Shown piece by piece: positions 33,123 to 44,844 of a stretch of DNA of 64,000 nt (the stretch's first letter is position 1; every line of letters starts with the position of its first letter). A program made the position numbers and the translations under genes. The notes under the pieces were generated by a model, which searched no databases, had not been told where the DNA came from, and saw only the letters and a program-made list of their open reading frames with translations. This DNA comes from Ornithodoros turicata (lineage: Eukaryota > Arthropoda > Arachnida > Ixodida > Argasidae): positions 28,026,790 through 28,090,789 of the forward strand of contig NC_088206.1 in the NCBI RefSeq assembly GCF_037126465.1. Direction: 5' to 3'.

Positions 33123-34063
33123 CGAGGGGCGTTCAAGTCAAACCGGGACTTTTCATTTTTCGCAAAAGTAAAATGAACTTACAGGCGAGAAATTAGTTTT
33201 ATTTTTCAACGGAATCTCCAGCTGCACTAATGCACTTGTCCCAGCGTTTCACGAGGGCTTGGATGGCAGCAGCGTAGAAATCCTTACCGGCGCGTAGCAG
33301 CCATGATCGGACAGCATTCTTGACCTCGTCGTCGCAGCTGAAGCGGCGGCCCCCAAGGAACGCCTTCAGTGGCCCGAAGAGATGGAAATCGCTGGGGGCG
33401 AGGTCTGGACTGTAAGGGGGATGTGGCAGTAACTCCCAGCCAAGTTCCTGTAAGGTGCGTGTCGTGAGATGCGCGGTATGCTGGCGTGCATTGTCTTGTA
33501 GGAGGAGGACTCCTTTGGTGATGAGACCCGGGCGCTTTTGCTTCAGCGCCTTATGCACGTCCCTGAGAACCTGGTAGTAATATGCACTATTGATGGTGGT
33601 ACCACTGGGCAGAAAATCAACACGAACAACGCCAGCCTTGTCCCAGAAAATCGTGGAAAAACGTTGGATGTTCTCAGGAACTCTGACACAGGGCTCTGAG
33701 CCGCCCCCGGCCGGGATCGTCCTGCACTGATCTACGGCCGTCTCGAAACCATTTGCACCACTCAAACGCTTTGCTGCGGCTAAGTGTATCGTGGCCATAC
33801 TGAGCCTGAAGTCTTCTGTGAATTTCAGATGACTTTACAACTTCATTCACGAGAAACTTCATGACACTTCGCTGTTCGATGTGCGCGCTCACCTCGTTGT
33901 CGGCCACCTTGTCCAGCATGTGTCTTCTGTTTTGCACAAACTTTGGACCACCACTTGGTGAACGCGAAGGCCTGTCGCGTGTGAAAATGACGAAAAAGAA
34001 GTAGCGCGAGCCATTTGTACACTCAGGAGACAGAAAGTCCCGGCTTGACTCGAACACCCCTGG
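33123..34063 (-). mobile_element. Mariner element, internally deleted, 941 bp
   Basis: The ends CGAGGGGCGTTCAAGTCAA and the inverted CCAGGGGTGTTCGAGTCAA are flanked by TA (33121-33122 and 34064-34065). It lies in Gypsy-1 between the protease and reverse transcriptase parts. Confidence 0.85.
33199..33919 (-). pseudogene. Mariner transposase, missing its central part
   Basis: From about 33919 the frame has the N-terminal helix-turn-helix region (SVMKFLVNEVVKSSEI, then the CKWFRDGRRSVQDDPGRGR linker). A deletion plus frame change then leads directly to the C-terminal catalytic part. The second and third catalytic aspartates are present (LLQDNARQHTAH and YSPDLAPSDFHLF, the DD34D arrangement). 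The region with the first aspartate is missing, so the enzyme is dead. Family assignment to mariner is firm. Confidence 0.85.
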
Positions 34064-34065
34064 TA

Positions 34066-34797
34066 CAAGCTACCACCCCTCGTATTTATACGGCCAGTGA
34101 TATACCCAAACTGTACCCGGAATTGATCTCCTTGTCTGGATTTCCTTCCCGAACCTCCGCACTGGAAGTCCCCTACATGCTTCGGGACACAACACCTATC
34201 CGACGAAATCCTTACAATTTGTCTCTTCGAAAGATGATTTGGTTAAGACAGGAGCTCCAATCTATGCTAGACGCCGGTATCATTCGTCCATCAACCTCAC
34301 CATTTGCCTCGCCCATCACAATCGCCCCCAAGGCTGACGCTTCCTTTCGTCTGTGTACCGACTACAGACTCCTCAATCGCCAGACAGATATATTCCCATT
34401 TCCCATGCCCAACGACGATGACATTATCAATGAAACTGGTGGGAGCACTGTATTTTCGTGCATAGGTCTCTGCAAGGGATTTTGGCAAATACCCTTAACG
34501 GAGAACACAAAAAAATACACGGCGTTTGTCACACCATTCGATTTGTATGAATACAATCGTCTCCCGTTCGGTTGGAAAAACTCGTCTGCTTGCTTTCAAA
34601 AGATGATGACAGCCGTACTCCAACCGCTCATCGGGAAATGTGTACATGTCTACATCGACGACATCCTCATCTACTCTAGGTCCACGGAAGAACACCGTCA
34701 ACATCTTCACCTAGTCCTACAAGCGCTACGCGAGGCAAACCTCAACCTCAAGATCAACGTGAAGAAAGGCGTTTCCCAGACAGCACGAAACTTTATT
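34066..34797 (+). pseudogene. Gypsy-1 reverse transcriptase remnant
   Basis: An open frame carries the Ty3/Gypsy reverse-transcriptase blocks: a LRQELQSMLDAGIIRPS entry motif, CTDYRLLN, LPFGWKNS and the catalytic YIDDILIYS (about 34650-34680). It is cut after KKGVSQ near 34785 by GGACGTCC-type repeat DNA. The next retrotransposon segment lies at 43490. At least about 45 codons of the connection are missing or diverged. Confidence 0.8.
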
Positions 34798-34918
34798 CGG
34801 ACGTCCTAAAAATGTCCCAAAGTCCCAGGTCCCAGAAGTTGCGTTCCTGGGACGTGTCCCTTGTACAACGCAGCTCTACTTGTTGTTTTTCTTTGCTAAG
34901 GAAGCCCCAGAAATGTTA
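34790..34918. repeat. GGACGTCC-type repeat, left piece
   Basis: Contains CGGACGTCC, TCCCAGGTCCCAG and TGGGACGTGTCCC. The same vocabulary recurs at 43190-43440, which suggests the two ends of one insertion in Gypsy-1 that was later split by the P element. Confidence 0.45.
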
Positions 34919-34925
34919 GTCGGAG

Positions 34926-37900
34926 CAGGGCCCCACAGCTCCCCATAGAGCCTATAGTTTGAGATAATTCAGGCAACACTGGGCTTGTGGCCAATGAAAA
35001 TGAGTGATGATGCCTGGAAATCAGCCAATCAGGAGGGCCCTTGTTTGGCTCGCCTCGCGGCCGTCCGTGGCTCTCGACGGCTTTTATTGACTTGTTACTT
35101 AATGGCTACCGCTAGTTATTTTCTGATTCTTCGCGATTACCAAATGAATAAAGCAACGTGTAACAAGACATACATTTATTTGGCGAGTGAAAGAAAGAAC
35201 CCAAGAAGCAATGACAACAAGCAAGTACACAAAGTAAATGCACACGCGAGTTTTGTTCTCGTTCACCGCGTATGTGGAACATTCGTTGCATCACGAATCA
35301 TTGTGGATGGATAAAGATGTTACAACTTGAGCATCACGCTTGTTTTACAACGCATACAATGAAAGGACAGTACTGGAATTTATACAAAAGCTAAGCAAAA
35401 ATGGGGGTAGTTCGTATTGTGTAAACTACGGGTGGTTCGAGCTACGAACGAAAAAAACGTGAACTTGTAGCATCAGTGACAGTGCAGGCTTTCACTGAAA
35501 CACATTATGTAGGTGTGACTATACGAAATATCATACTTCTATACGCATGTGTAACACTATTAGGCATGTACAGTTGCGAAGACTAGAATATTACGAACAG
35601 CAAACGAAACAGCTTCTCTGGGATTCACCTTTCAAGAATGACAACTTGCACAGGTTAGGCACGACGACAGGTAAAAAGGAAAGCAAAAATGCATGCTTAT
35701 ACATTATTTGCATTGTGCTTATTCTCCAAACACTACTATACACAAAAGAAACATTTCGTTTATAGCTATAGGCTCAAAACAAAAATGTCATATATACATG
35801 CTTTTGATGTAATGCATCATATAAACAATAGATTTCACATGGCTGTGGTTATGACATTCCTAGGCGTATGAATTTGTGCAGCATACTATGAAAACTGCTC
35901 AGCTTATACTTGAATACTGTTTGCCATCTGTTACAGAAAACTAAGCGAGCCAAAATTAATGATGGGATCACTTTGGTGCTGTGGCGTGTGATACTGCATA
36001 GTTGTCTCTCAACATAAAGCAACAGAAAAGCAACAAATCCTTGTCAAATGTCTGTAGACGTGGGTAACATTACAATATTAAAAAATTCTCTGTTTGTGGA
36101 ATCCCACCACTCTCTTTTTTTCTGTACACAATGCTCAGGATCATTTGGATGAGTGGAGATGGAGTGACACACTGAATGTCTCAAACGTTACACTCATGCT
36201 GGAAGTTTCTTCCGTTTCCTTTGTTCGGACCTCTGAAAAGCTGCCTCCTTAGCCTCCCTGTTTTTTAGTCTTATGTGATACTGTAATCGTTTATTAACGA
36301 AGTGACCTAGGAAACTGCCTTGACAGGCAATCGAGCAGAATGGCTCATGACTTGTCAATGTGTCTCTGCCATGACAATGTCTTAACCGATTAACAAGTTG
36401 CTTTCTTACTTGCTGTCTGTGTAAGACATTTGAAATCTCGAGTTTAAATACATTTTCCAACCTGCCAAAATATGCAAAAAATGAATCTGATGGGGCACAA
36501 GATGTAGTGTCAGAACCACCCGATTCGCTCTCCAAATACAAATATAACCCCTCTGCTCTCCTGATCCCCTCACCTGCAGCCCTCAACAAGCTTGGACAGT
36601 TTGTACATTTTGAGTTCTTTAAGAAAGAGTGAACCAAGGATCCCGCGTATGCATACTGTGCATTAGCCTCAATAATGTTGTCAGGCTCCTGCACAACATG
36701 CATCTCATGTTCAGTCTCCATTTCATCATCTGCAGGCATCCCTTGTGAGCTGTCAGGCTCACAGGGAATGTCTGCAGTTGAAGAAACCGGCATGCTCAAC
36801 AAGTCATTTAAAAGCTCAGTTGTATCAGCCTCGCAATTCCCCCTGCTTGGAAGCTTCATGAGCCTCCCTGCAAGGGTATGCTTGAGGCTTGACACAAACT
36901 GAAACGCGTTTGGTGTTTCATTGCACCCGTGCATTTGCCGGAATTGACCGAACATGTTTTCCAGGGGGTCCTGGTTGAGCCTCCGTGTCAGCAGATGTTC
37001 AAAACCAAAATTTTGGTGAAGATCTTCCCACAATGCAAGTACTGCGCGAATCGTGATCTGCCACCCCCTTACAGTAGGAGGTTGCCTATCACTGTCAAAT
37101 TTCCACTTTGCAATCCACTGGGCTGCAGACTCTAGTAACTCCTTATGTTTCGTTGAATTGTTCATTGCATATCTCATCTTTTTGTCGTCACTCTGTTCGA
37201 CAGATGAACTGTTTAAACAGTCAAACAGTTGATCCATCTTAAGGAGGAATTCTGAAGTCTCAGTGGCTGCTGGAGGCATACATCCCACGCTAATAAGGAC
37301 AGCGATCCCAGTGGAAACACTATTGCTCAGTACTTGCGTCGCAAGCTTGACCTTCATACGTTTGAAAGCTGTGGGGTGAATGTGGTTGTCTGTCAACTTT
37401 GGCGACAGTCGGACCTTTAGGGGGTGGTCTGATTCATAGTACTGTTTAATGAAGGACCACTGAACCTTCTCTTGAGCATCCCCGATCTGTAGGTCATGCT
37501 TCAACAGCAGGTTCCGTGTGGTTTTCATTAAATGTGGTGGATCAAAAATAAAATATACTTTGGATTCATCGACACAGAAGTAAGGTTTGGTAGGGGAGAT
37601 CTGAAGTTTTCTAGACAATGCACAGTTGCTGGCACCCTGGTCACAGACAACCGCTTTCACAGAGATATCCAATGTTTGAAGCTGTCGAATAAGGTCCTGA
37701 ATCAAATCTTGCAGTGTGTCTGCTGACACGGTAGACTTGGAAAAAAGATAACACAGGGGCTGGACCCATGCTTTTGTTAACCCTGAGAGTGCGACAAGCA
37801 AAGCTGAATTTGCCATCTGGGAGTTCCTTTCTTTTCCAGTGTCTGCAAAGCCGTAAACTGTGTCTGATCTGGAATCGTACTGCAGATGCTCCTTGATGGA

Positions 37901-40900
37901 CATCTCATCAAAGAGCAATACACATGTACGATCTTTTGCTGGCAGTCCCTGGAGTTTTGTCTTCAGTCCTTCAAGAACTGAAGGCATGACACCAGGTTCC
38001 AAAGTAACTTCCTTGAGCCAATTTCGCAATGAACTCTCAGATGGCAAAGCCAGTACTTCGCTTAAATACCTGTAAGCTTGAGGTCCCTTGAAGTGTAGAT
38101 TAAGAGCAAAGCTCCTGAAATGGGGAGGCCACCTACGACCAAACTTCTGTAAGGGCTGCAGGCACAGCTGAGCACGGAAGAGATCAAGGGCACGTTTGGA
38201 AAGGTAACGTGATGCTCCATGCACAATTTGGCCCTTGGTGAGGCCCCCAAAATGCCTAGTTACGCGGCTACGAAACAAAGAACGTCGCAGGCGTTCCCTT
38301 GTTGTCTGTAGCCTGTAGATAAGGGAAGCAGTTCTAGGTGTTCTTTTCTTTTGGGGACGCCCTGGCCTCTCAGCAGCAGAAACAGAACCTGTGAAAATGG
38401 AAGGGTAACATGATTATTACTGGAACGCAAAAGTGAGACGAGAGCCTGTCTGTATGTCATATGCACACATGGTCATGGCAGCTCGCTATGTACTATTGTA
38501 ACATAAACCATGTGTCCTTTCCTACCAGATGCTACAAAACATAATAAAAAACAAACAAAAAAAAAACTGGCAAACACAGCAAAGTAGGAATGACCGGTGG
38601 AGTGCGGAACACAGAACGATAACCTCAAGTCCTAAGCTGAATTTAAACCCAGCAAGCAACAGATAATAAGAGAGCTGAAATGCATTTCTTACCTTCAGGC
38701 TGGTGTGTGCCGAGATCTGTGTCTGATGGCTCTAGAGGTACTGCCAATGCTGTAAATATAGTAAATTTGTGATGTTGGTCTGAAGAAGCAGAGATTGAAC
38801 ATGCATAAAACAAACCAGTCTATGAACTGCTGTTATTAGACACATTGTAGTAACAAAACCCAACAAAAATAAGCACATCGTTATAGCTATCCACCAGCTT
38901 ATGAGCGGCATGCACGGTAGGCATGCAATTACGACAAAGTGGAATGCAAAGAAAATTATACAGTAAAGAAGCAGCATGTTTGTTATTATTATTTTTTTCC
39001 TACGTGAGGAAATGGACACTACTTACGACTGAGGTCGTGAGGATCACTGTGCGGGGATGGTGTTGCAGTATGCGTACTAGAAACTGAGGCTGCTGTGCTT
39101 GTTTGGACGCAAGCCACTTCTCCAGGAGAGTTACCTAGATTTAAATTAAATGTATGTTTAAGGTTAAAAGCTTTGAGTATCGCAGTTGGTGAGGTAGCAT
39201 ACTAAAACAAGACAAACATCATATCAGTCATGTTTCAAGATATACAGGTTTGACGTGCAAATTCTAGTCGTGCTCCGCTGCCGCTAATGTATGTCAGCTT
39301 ACCAGTTCCTTCCTGTGGGTCCATGTGATACAAGGGAGAAGCAAGACGGGTAGATGGAGAGAGTTCCATATGCACTGAATGGCCTGCAAAAGAAAATGGT
39401 ATAATGAAACAGACTGATTGAAATATTTTGTTGTTGCTCTCAGAGTCAATTATTTAATGTGCTAACCTCATAACGTAAAATTGACAGCCTTTGGTCTCTC
39501 TCTCTTTCTTCTTTTTTGTTAATGTAAAATAAGCTTGTCCACTTACCAGTGGTGTCCTGAGGTCTCACGCCCGTCGCATGTGGAAAAGCCAGAGGGGTAG
39601 TTGACAAGGGTCCCTCTGTATGCATTGAACAGCCTGCTAAAGAAAATTAGTATAATTAAACAGACTGATCAAAATATTACTTTGTTGCTCTCCGAGTCAA
39701 TTATCTAATGTGCTAACCTCGTAACATAAAATTTTCAGACTTTGGTGTGTCTCTCTCTTTCTTCTTTTTTTGTTAATGTAAAATAAGCTTGTCCACTTAC
39801 CAGTGGCGTCCTGAGGTCTCCCGCCCGTCGCATGTGGAAAAGCCAGAGGGGCAGTTGACAAGGGTCCCTCTGTATGCACTGAATGACCTGCAAAACAAAT
39901 ATTCAGCACATTTCAGCAACACAAAACATATTGAAACGAGAAAGCATCGTGGAGTCTTCTTTCTCTAGATCACTGACAAATAGACATCATGCAAAGGACT
40001 GTTCTCACCTGCTGTCATTGATGCACTACTGCTTACTGCCCTGAGGGGCACTGTCGGAACAGCTGTTTTCTTCAGATGAGTCCTCTGTCTGTTTGCAAAT
40101 GAATTGGAAGCAAAATGCACTTCACACAGCTTCCTATTTTTGAGTTCGCGAAGTGAAAGAGCAGCATATTCAGGCCGGCCAGAGTACTCAATCCATGCAG
40201 ATCTCCTGTAAGATACAATGCTTTGGGAATAAGCACATGCAATATAGGCAAATAACTGAAACAGCTTGAGAACTACAGCTCTACAGAGCACAACTGAGTT
40301 GCTCCAAAAGTTTGACAGCCTCGCGACAGACTAAGTGACTGATGTGATAAATAAAGTGATATTGAGATAGTTTACTTATCACGAAAGTGATAAATTATTA
40401 TTATGCGTGACACATGTAAGGTGCATCGAAAAAAACTTACCTGTCGTCTCCTGGGAAGCCAAAGAATGAAAGGCTGCAATTGAGGCTCGAGTTATTGCAA
40501 CCTCTGGCTCGGCAGTTGATGCCGCGTGACCGTCTTCGGTCTTCACTTTTCCGTTTTGCCATTGCCGCTCGGTGTCCGTCACAGGATGAACATGGTGAAC
40601 GTAACAGCACAACCGTAAAAGACAGACAGCAAGCGAGCAACCGCTTAAATAACTTCTGCGCGTCATTTTCAGCCCTTTGCCGTGGCCTTGTGCTCAGCTC
40701 CTCAGTAAAGTTCCTTTATGTCCCAAGGTTGATACCCACGGATGTGGTCAGTTCCCACGGTCCATCCTTTTCTTTGCAGGCAGTTGGTGCCGTATTAGAC
40801 CAAGGCTGAGTTGCAGTCCTCGGTGTTCTTCGTAAGAACTTAGCCGACGTGGGTGTGACAGCTGCAACCGGGCTTGAAAAAGCTTTCCGATATCTCAGAA

Positions 40901-41575
40901 GGCTAAACATGTTTAACGAGACATGTTATCGCTTCTTATCAAGTACGCGAATAGGATATCACGTAACTTCGCATCCAGACACAAGCAATTAGCATTCGAC
41001 CACAGCGGCACAATGCACAACAGTCCTTCCAAGCAATACCGAACGTTCGGAACCATTCGAACGAGGCTCACATGAGTGCATCAATTTCACGATAAGCATT
41101 TCCTTTCCTTGCTTTCAGTGCACCGAATGTTACAACGAAACGTAAAGTGTTTGTGTTGCATGAAGCTTCTTGTTGTCACTGCATCGAGAATGCTACGGTG
41201 CTCGAAAATGTTCCTCACGCTTTAAATCACCACAGCATCCCAATCCCAAAATCGATTCACTGCTCGTATGATGATATTTGTGTCGAGAAACAGTACAAGA
41301 CGAAGAGAGTATCTTGAACACACGAAGAAATTTGCGAACACTTCTCTTTGACCACGAAACGGTGCTGTCAACCGACATCTTGGATTTCGTTGCTCAGGCC
41401 GGCTCAGGCGGTCGCCCGCGAAAAAAATATTTCGAAGGTTTATTAACCAATCGGAGCAACGCAATACTGCTCGGCCAATGGATATTAGTGATGATGCCTG
41501 ACGCAACAATATCACGTGGTTATGACGTGAAAATATTTTTTTAGAGCCGGAAGTTGGGGGAGCTGTGGGGGCCTG
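34926..41575 (-). mobile_element. Complete P element (THAP9-like), 6.65 kb
   Basis: The left end CAGGGCCCCACAGCTCCCC and the right end, read inward, CAGGCCCCCACAGCTCCCC match at 18 of 19 positions. Both are flanked by GTCGGAG (34919-34925 and 41576-41582), a 7-bp duplication. A related shortened element at 51323-52255 gives the same length of duplication. The interior holds one complete multi-exon transposase gene on the minus strand. Flanks inside the element (34945-36193 and 40563-41556) are noncoding, with ATTGG motifs near both ends. This looks like a potentially autonomous copy. Confidence 0.88.
36194..40562 (-). CDS. P-element transposase, THAP9-like, eight exons, about 977 residues
   Basis: Exons (minus strand): 40562-40441, 40205-40009, 39887-39801, 39633-39547, 39383-39303, 39134-39027, 38749-38693, 38388-36194. 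Every intron is GT-AG and all junctions keep frame, giving 2934 bases including the stop. Exons 1-2 encode a THAP zinc finger with C17, C22, C68 and H71 plus W45. Exons 3-5 are homologous 81-87-bp linker exons, all multiples of three. Exons 6-7 add a Ser/Thr/Pro-rich linker. Exon 8 has a Lys/Arg-rich helix, then the RNase H-like catalytic region: FDEMSIK (D407), CDQGASN (D496) and LNQDPLENMF (E724). A long insertion lies between the second and third acidic residues, as in P transposases. Human THAP9 has a similar overall size. The protein would bind the element ends and cut and join DNA in the nucleus. No internal stop was found. Confidence 0.88.
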
Positions 41576-41582
41576 GTCGGAG

Positions 41583-42500
41583 TACGAAGCAGCGCGAGCT
41601 CCTCTCACTCTCCCAAGTTGTTGAGAGAAAGAGGGAAAGAGCAGATGGTCTGATGGTAGTGAGGCCGTGAGGCGTCCGCGCGACAACGGACAACGGATCC
41701 CTGATGCCATTTGGTTTGATTGAGTTTCCATCGCATTTCCGAGCAGAATACGAAGCACCGCTGCGGTCGACATCAATCTTCTCGGTGATGTTTACGTTTG
41801 TGGTAATACTTCCTGGTGTTTGCTCACGTTATGAGGACGAGTACAGACGTGTGTGTTGCTGAAACTGATCTTTGAAAGTGGCGGGAAGGCAAATTTCCGT
41901 TGGCATGTTCTCCATGTTGGCAGTGCGTGTGCCGGCCTATAGCATATGAGGTACAGGCGAGAGCAGGATGGCGAGTAAGGTATGTAGCCGATTCCTACAT
42001 TCGAATTCCTTAAATGTGAAGTTATGTACTGTTGTTTGATTAGCAATGATCTGGTTGCTCTACACAACATTTTTTGTCCGACTCGGCGCGTGTATGCGCT
42101 TGTGTGCGACGGCGCCTGGTTGATAGGACAAGATTCCTGGAATGTGCAACACATAAATTAGGTATGGATTTTGCAAATATTGAGTACGTTTTTGCTTTGT
42201 TTCCAGGCTGCTTGACAGAAGGTCAGGGTCCTTCTTCAATGATGCCACCCTTGAAGTTCAGCAAGCGTTCAAGCAAGTTCAGCATGGTTGCACAGTGCAG
42301 GTTGCACCACGCACGACAAGTTACTGGGGGAGTGCAACACACAGTGAATCTGAAGGAGGACAGTGATGATTGTTGTATGCATCGGATATTTTTTCGTATT
42401 ACTTTCTGGTGGGGATTTAGTGATGCAATATTTTCTGTGTGTGTTTACAGTAGTGATCTGTGATGAAGTAGGCCAATAGCAAGCTACGATGCTTGATGCA
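41583..42500. other. Unassigned region right of the P element
   Basis: No gene was recognised. Short open frames exist on both strands, and a few GTAAGT-like donors are present, but nothing forms a consistent exon set. Confidence 0.4.
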
Positions 42501-42938
42501 ACCCTGGTTTTATACTCTGGTAAGTGCAGTGACGTTTCTGGGAGAGGGGCGGTTGGGCTATCGCATCCCCCAAAACACAACAACATTAGTTTATGCATTG
42601 CATTTCCATTTCTCCCCTCCCCACTACGCGCTCCGACAAAGGGTCCACCCTCTCTCCTAGCCAATGGTCTGGATCCGCCACTGCCTTAGCTATTGAATTT
42701 ATCACTGTTATTATGGTTTTATCAACCCTGGTTTTATACTCTGGTAAGTGCAGTGACGTTTCTGGGAGAGGGGCGGTTGGGCTATCGCATCCCCCAAAAA
42801 ACAACAACATTAGTTTATGCATTGCATTTCCATTTCTCCCCTCCCCACTACGCGCTCCGACAAAGGGTCCACCCTCTCTCCTAGCCAATGGTCTGGATCC
42901 GCCACTGCCTTAGCTATTGAATTTATCACTGTTATTAT
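42501..42938. repeat. 224-bp tandem duplication
   Basis: Two head-to-tail copies (42501-42724 and 42725-42938, the second slightly shorter) differ at very few positions. The unit starts ACCCTGGTTTTATACTCTGG and has no clear coding function. Confidence 0.85.
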
Positions 42939-43041
42939 ACATGTAAACTCGTTTGGGGAACTAATAAAGGACAAGTGTTGATTATGTCGGAACAAGTGAG
43001 CATTTCCTGTTGTTTGATGACCGTAATATCTTCAACAAGGT

Positions 43042-43092
43042 TCCTCTCAAACAGCGTCGATCAGCACATGTCCTGATCGATGCTGTTTGAAA
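43042..43092. repeat. Imperfect hairpin
   Basis: TCAAACAGCGTCGATCAG and its near-perfect inverted copy (CTGATCGATGCTGTTTGA) surround an 8-base loop. It lies just inside the GGACGTCC repeat tract and may be part of an element end. Confidence 0.55.
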
Positions 43093-43189
43093 ACCTCTAC
43101 CATGTTGAACGCGGTAATAACAATAAGGCTAGCACCTCTGCAAAGCTGACGTGCTGTCCAGGGAAGCCCGCTTCGAGTGAATGCATAAC

Positions 43190-43440
43190 GTCCCAATAAG
43201 GACTCCTAGAAGTCCAGTAGAAATCACAATGGACGTCCCTGTAACATTTAAGCGACATCCATCGGATTTTCATAAAGACGTGTTTCGGACTTTTATTGAA
43301 CCAAACTCGCACATCGCTCGGACGTCCTCAACATCCGCAGAGGGACGTCCCAAAGACATTCCTCGGATCATTTTGTGTTATCTGGGTTGTTTCCAGTCTT
43401 CCGTGGTCTTCCTAGGACGGCGCATTAACGGGAAGACAAA
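43190..43440. repeat. GGACGTCC-type repeat, right piece
   Basis: Repeated GGACGTCC/GACGTCCC motifs and ACTTTTATT match the vocabulary at 34790-34918. This supports an insertion that later received the P element. Confidence 0.4.
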
Positions 43441-43489
43441 AACTACAAAAGAGTAATCAGTAGACATAATCAAACATATGATGACGCTG

Positions 43490-44226
43490 CACCACGTCCA
43501 CTCATTGAGGTATTTCTAGGACACGCAGGCCACTTCCGTGCGTTTATCCAAGGTTATGCTGCGAGAACAAAATGTTTAGCAGCTCTACTCCGGAAAGAAA
43601 CTCAATTCGTTTGGACAGCAAAGGGCGAAAGTGCTTACCAAGACATCTTGACCACAATTTCCTCCAACCCTGTTTTGGACCTGCCAGACTTCCACTTACC
43701 CTTTGAGTTGCATACAGATGTTTCCCAGTACGGAACGAGTGCTGTTCCAACGAGACATAACGAGACCAACACCTCAACAACTCACCGTTATTAGGTACCA
43801 CTCGTATACCTTCAACAGTACGGAGCTCAATTACAGCACTACTGGAAAAGAACTACTTGCCGTAATCAAGGCAACTATAGGTACTTCTGCACCTTTCTGG
43901 ATGGAGGAACATTCAAACTGTTCACAGACCATCAACCCACTACTCACATCCTCGGATCTGCCGACCTCAAGGGCCGCCTTGCTAGATGGACACTCTGGAT
44001 TACAGCACTCGGACATGCAAGTGCATTACAAGCCAGGCACAGGTCTCACAGCCGCAGACACACAACACCTCGCTGCTGCTTCCTTTTGTGACCCGCAGTT
44101 ATGTGAAGGTACCCAACCCCTAACACAGAAAGGCAGCAGACACAAAGTACCTTCCCCCATGACACAAAGAATCCTTCAACTCTACCACGACAGCCCGGAG
44201 TCAGGTGGACATGACCAACGTTACTA
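43490..44226 (+). pseudogene. Gypsy-1 RNase H and integrase N-terminal remnant
   Basis: The connection/RNase H region is recognisable: FLGHAGHFRAFI, then LHTDVSQYGTSAV, and later KLFTDHQPTTH and LKGRLARW in a second frame. The frames are broken by at least one shift near 43740 and a TAG. The last part resembles the start of an integrase zinc-binding region (QRILQLYHDSPESGGH). Sequence identity to the retrotransposon ends at about 44226 and no LTR was found. Confidence 0.7.
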
Positions 44227-44844
44227 GATATTAGGTCAGTTTCGTAGCTCCCCATAGCCACCTGTTGGACCTCGCGGTCGCAGCGGAGGACGCTGGAAGT
44301 AACAGCGCTGTTGTCGCATCTTTCTTCACCCCTCGCGTGTCGTCTGCTGAAACCATAGAGAACTGTGCTGTTCCGTACAGTTCGTTCGCACTGAATTCAC
44401 ACACTTGGCGTAAGTTAGGAGGTGTTGTACACCCAGCGTATATTTGGACGAATAAAGAGACTTGGCATTTTGATAGTAAGTCTGTTTTCATTGCTCTGTC
44501 ATCTATGTGCATCGAGGTTTCGCGCTGCTCATCGATGAAAGTAGAGACTCGAGAAATGTAATCGCACGATCGGGAGATCGCGCGAAGAGCTTACCAACGA
44601 AGTCATTTTAACATCCAGACTGTTCTACAAGTGTATATCGGTTTGTTTTATGCCGCTAAGAACGGTGAAGACAAAGGCTCGCGAATTGGCTCCACGATCC
44701 ATATCACCATATCCTGGGTCGCGACCCAGTATACGATGATAGTGGTACTGATTAAGCACACAATAGCGTAAGATAACATTTAATAACAATACTTACACAA
44801 TGTAACTCAAGCACTGCTTTCTTTGTGACTTATAGTAACTTTGC
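44227..44844. other. Region between Gypsy-1 and the second P-type pseudogene
   Basis: The start has TAGCTCCCCATAGCCACC, reminiscent of the first P element's terminal CAGCTCCCCATAG, and may be an end of the second P-type element. A perfect 16-base palindrome CTGGGTCGCGACCCAG lies near 44716. No gene was seen. Confidence 0.35.

Noticed and set aside
34918..41583. 8-bp target duplication for the P element
   Set aside because: The eighth base does not match on either side, and the related MITE also gives 7 bp.
42489..42913. Short proteins encoded by the 224-bp tandem repeat
   Set aside because: The frames are open on both strands and repeat with the DNA unit. No start context or homology was seen.
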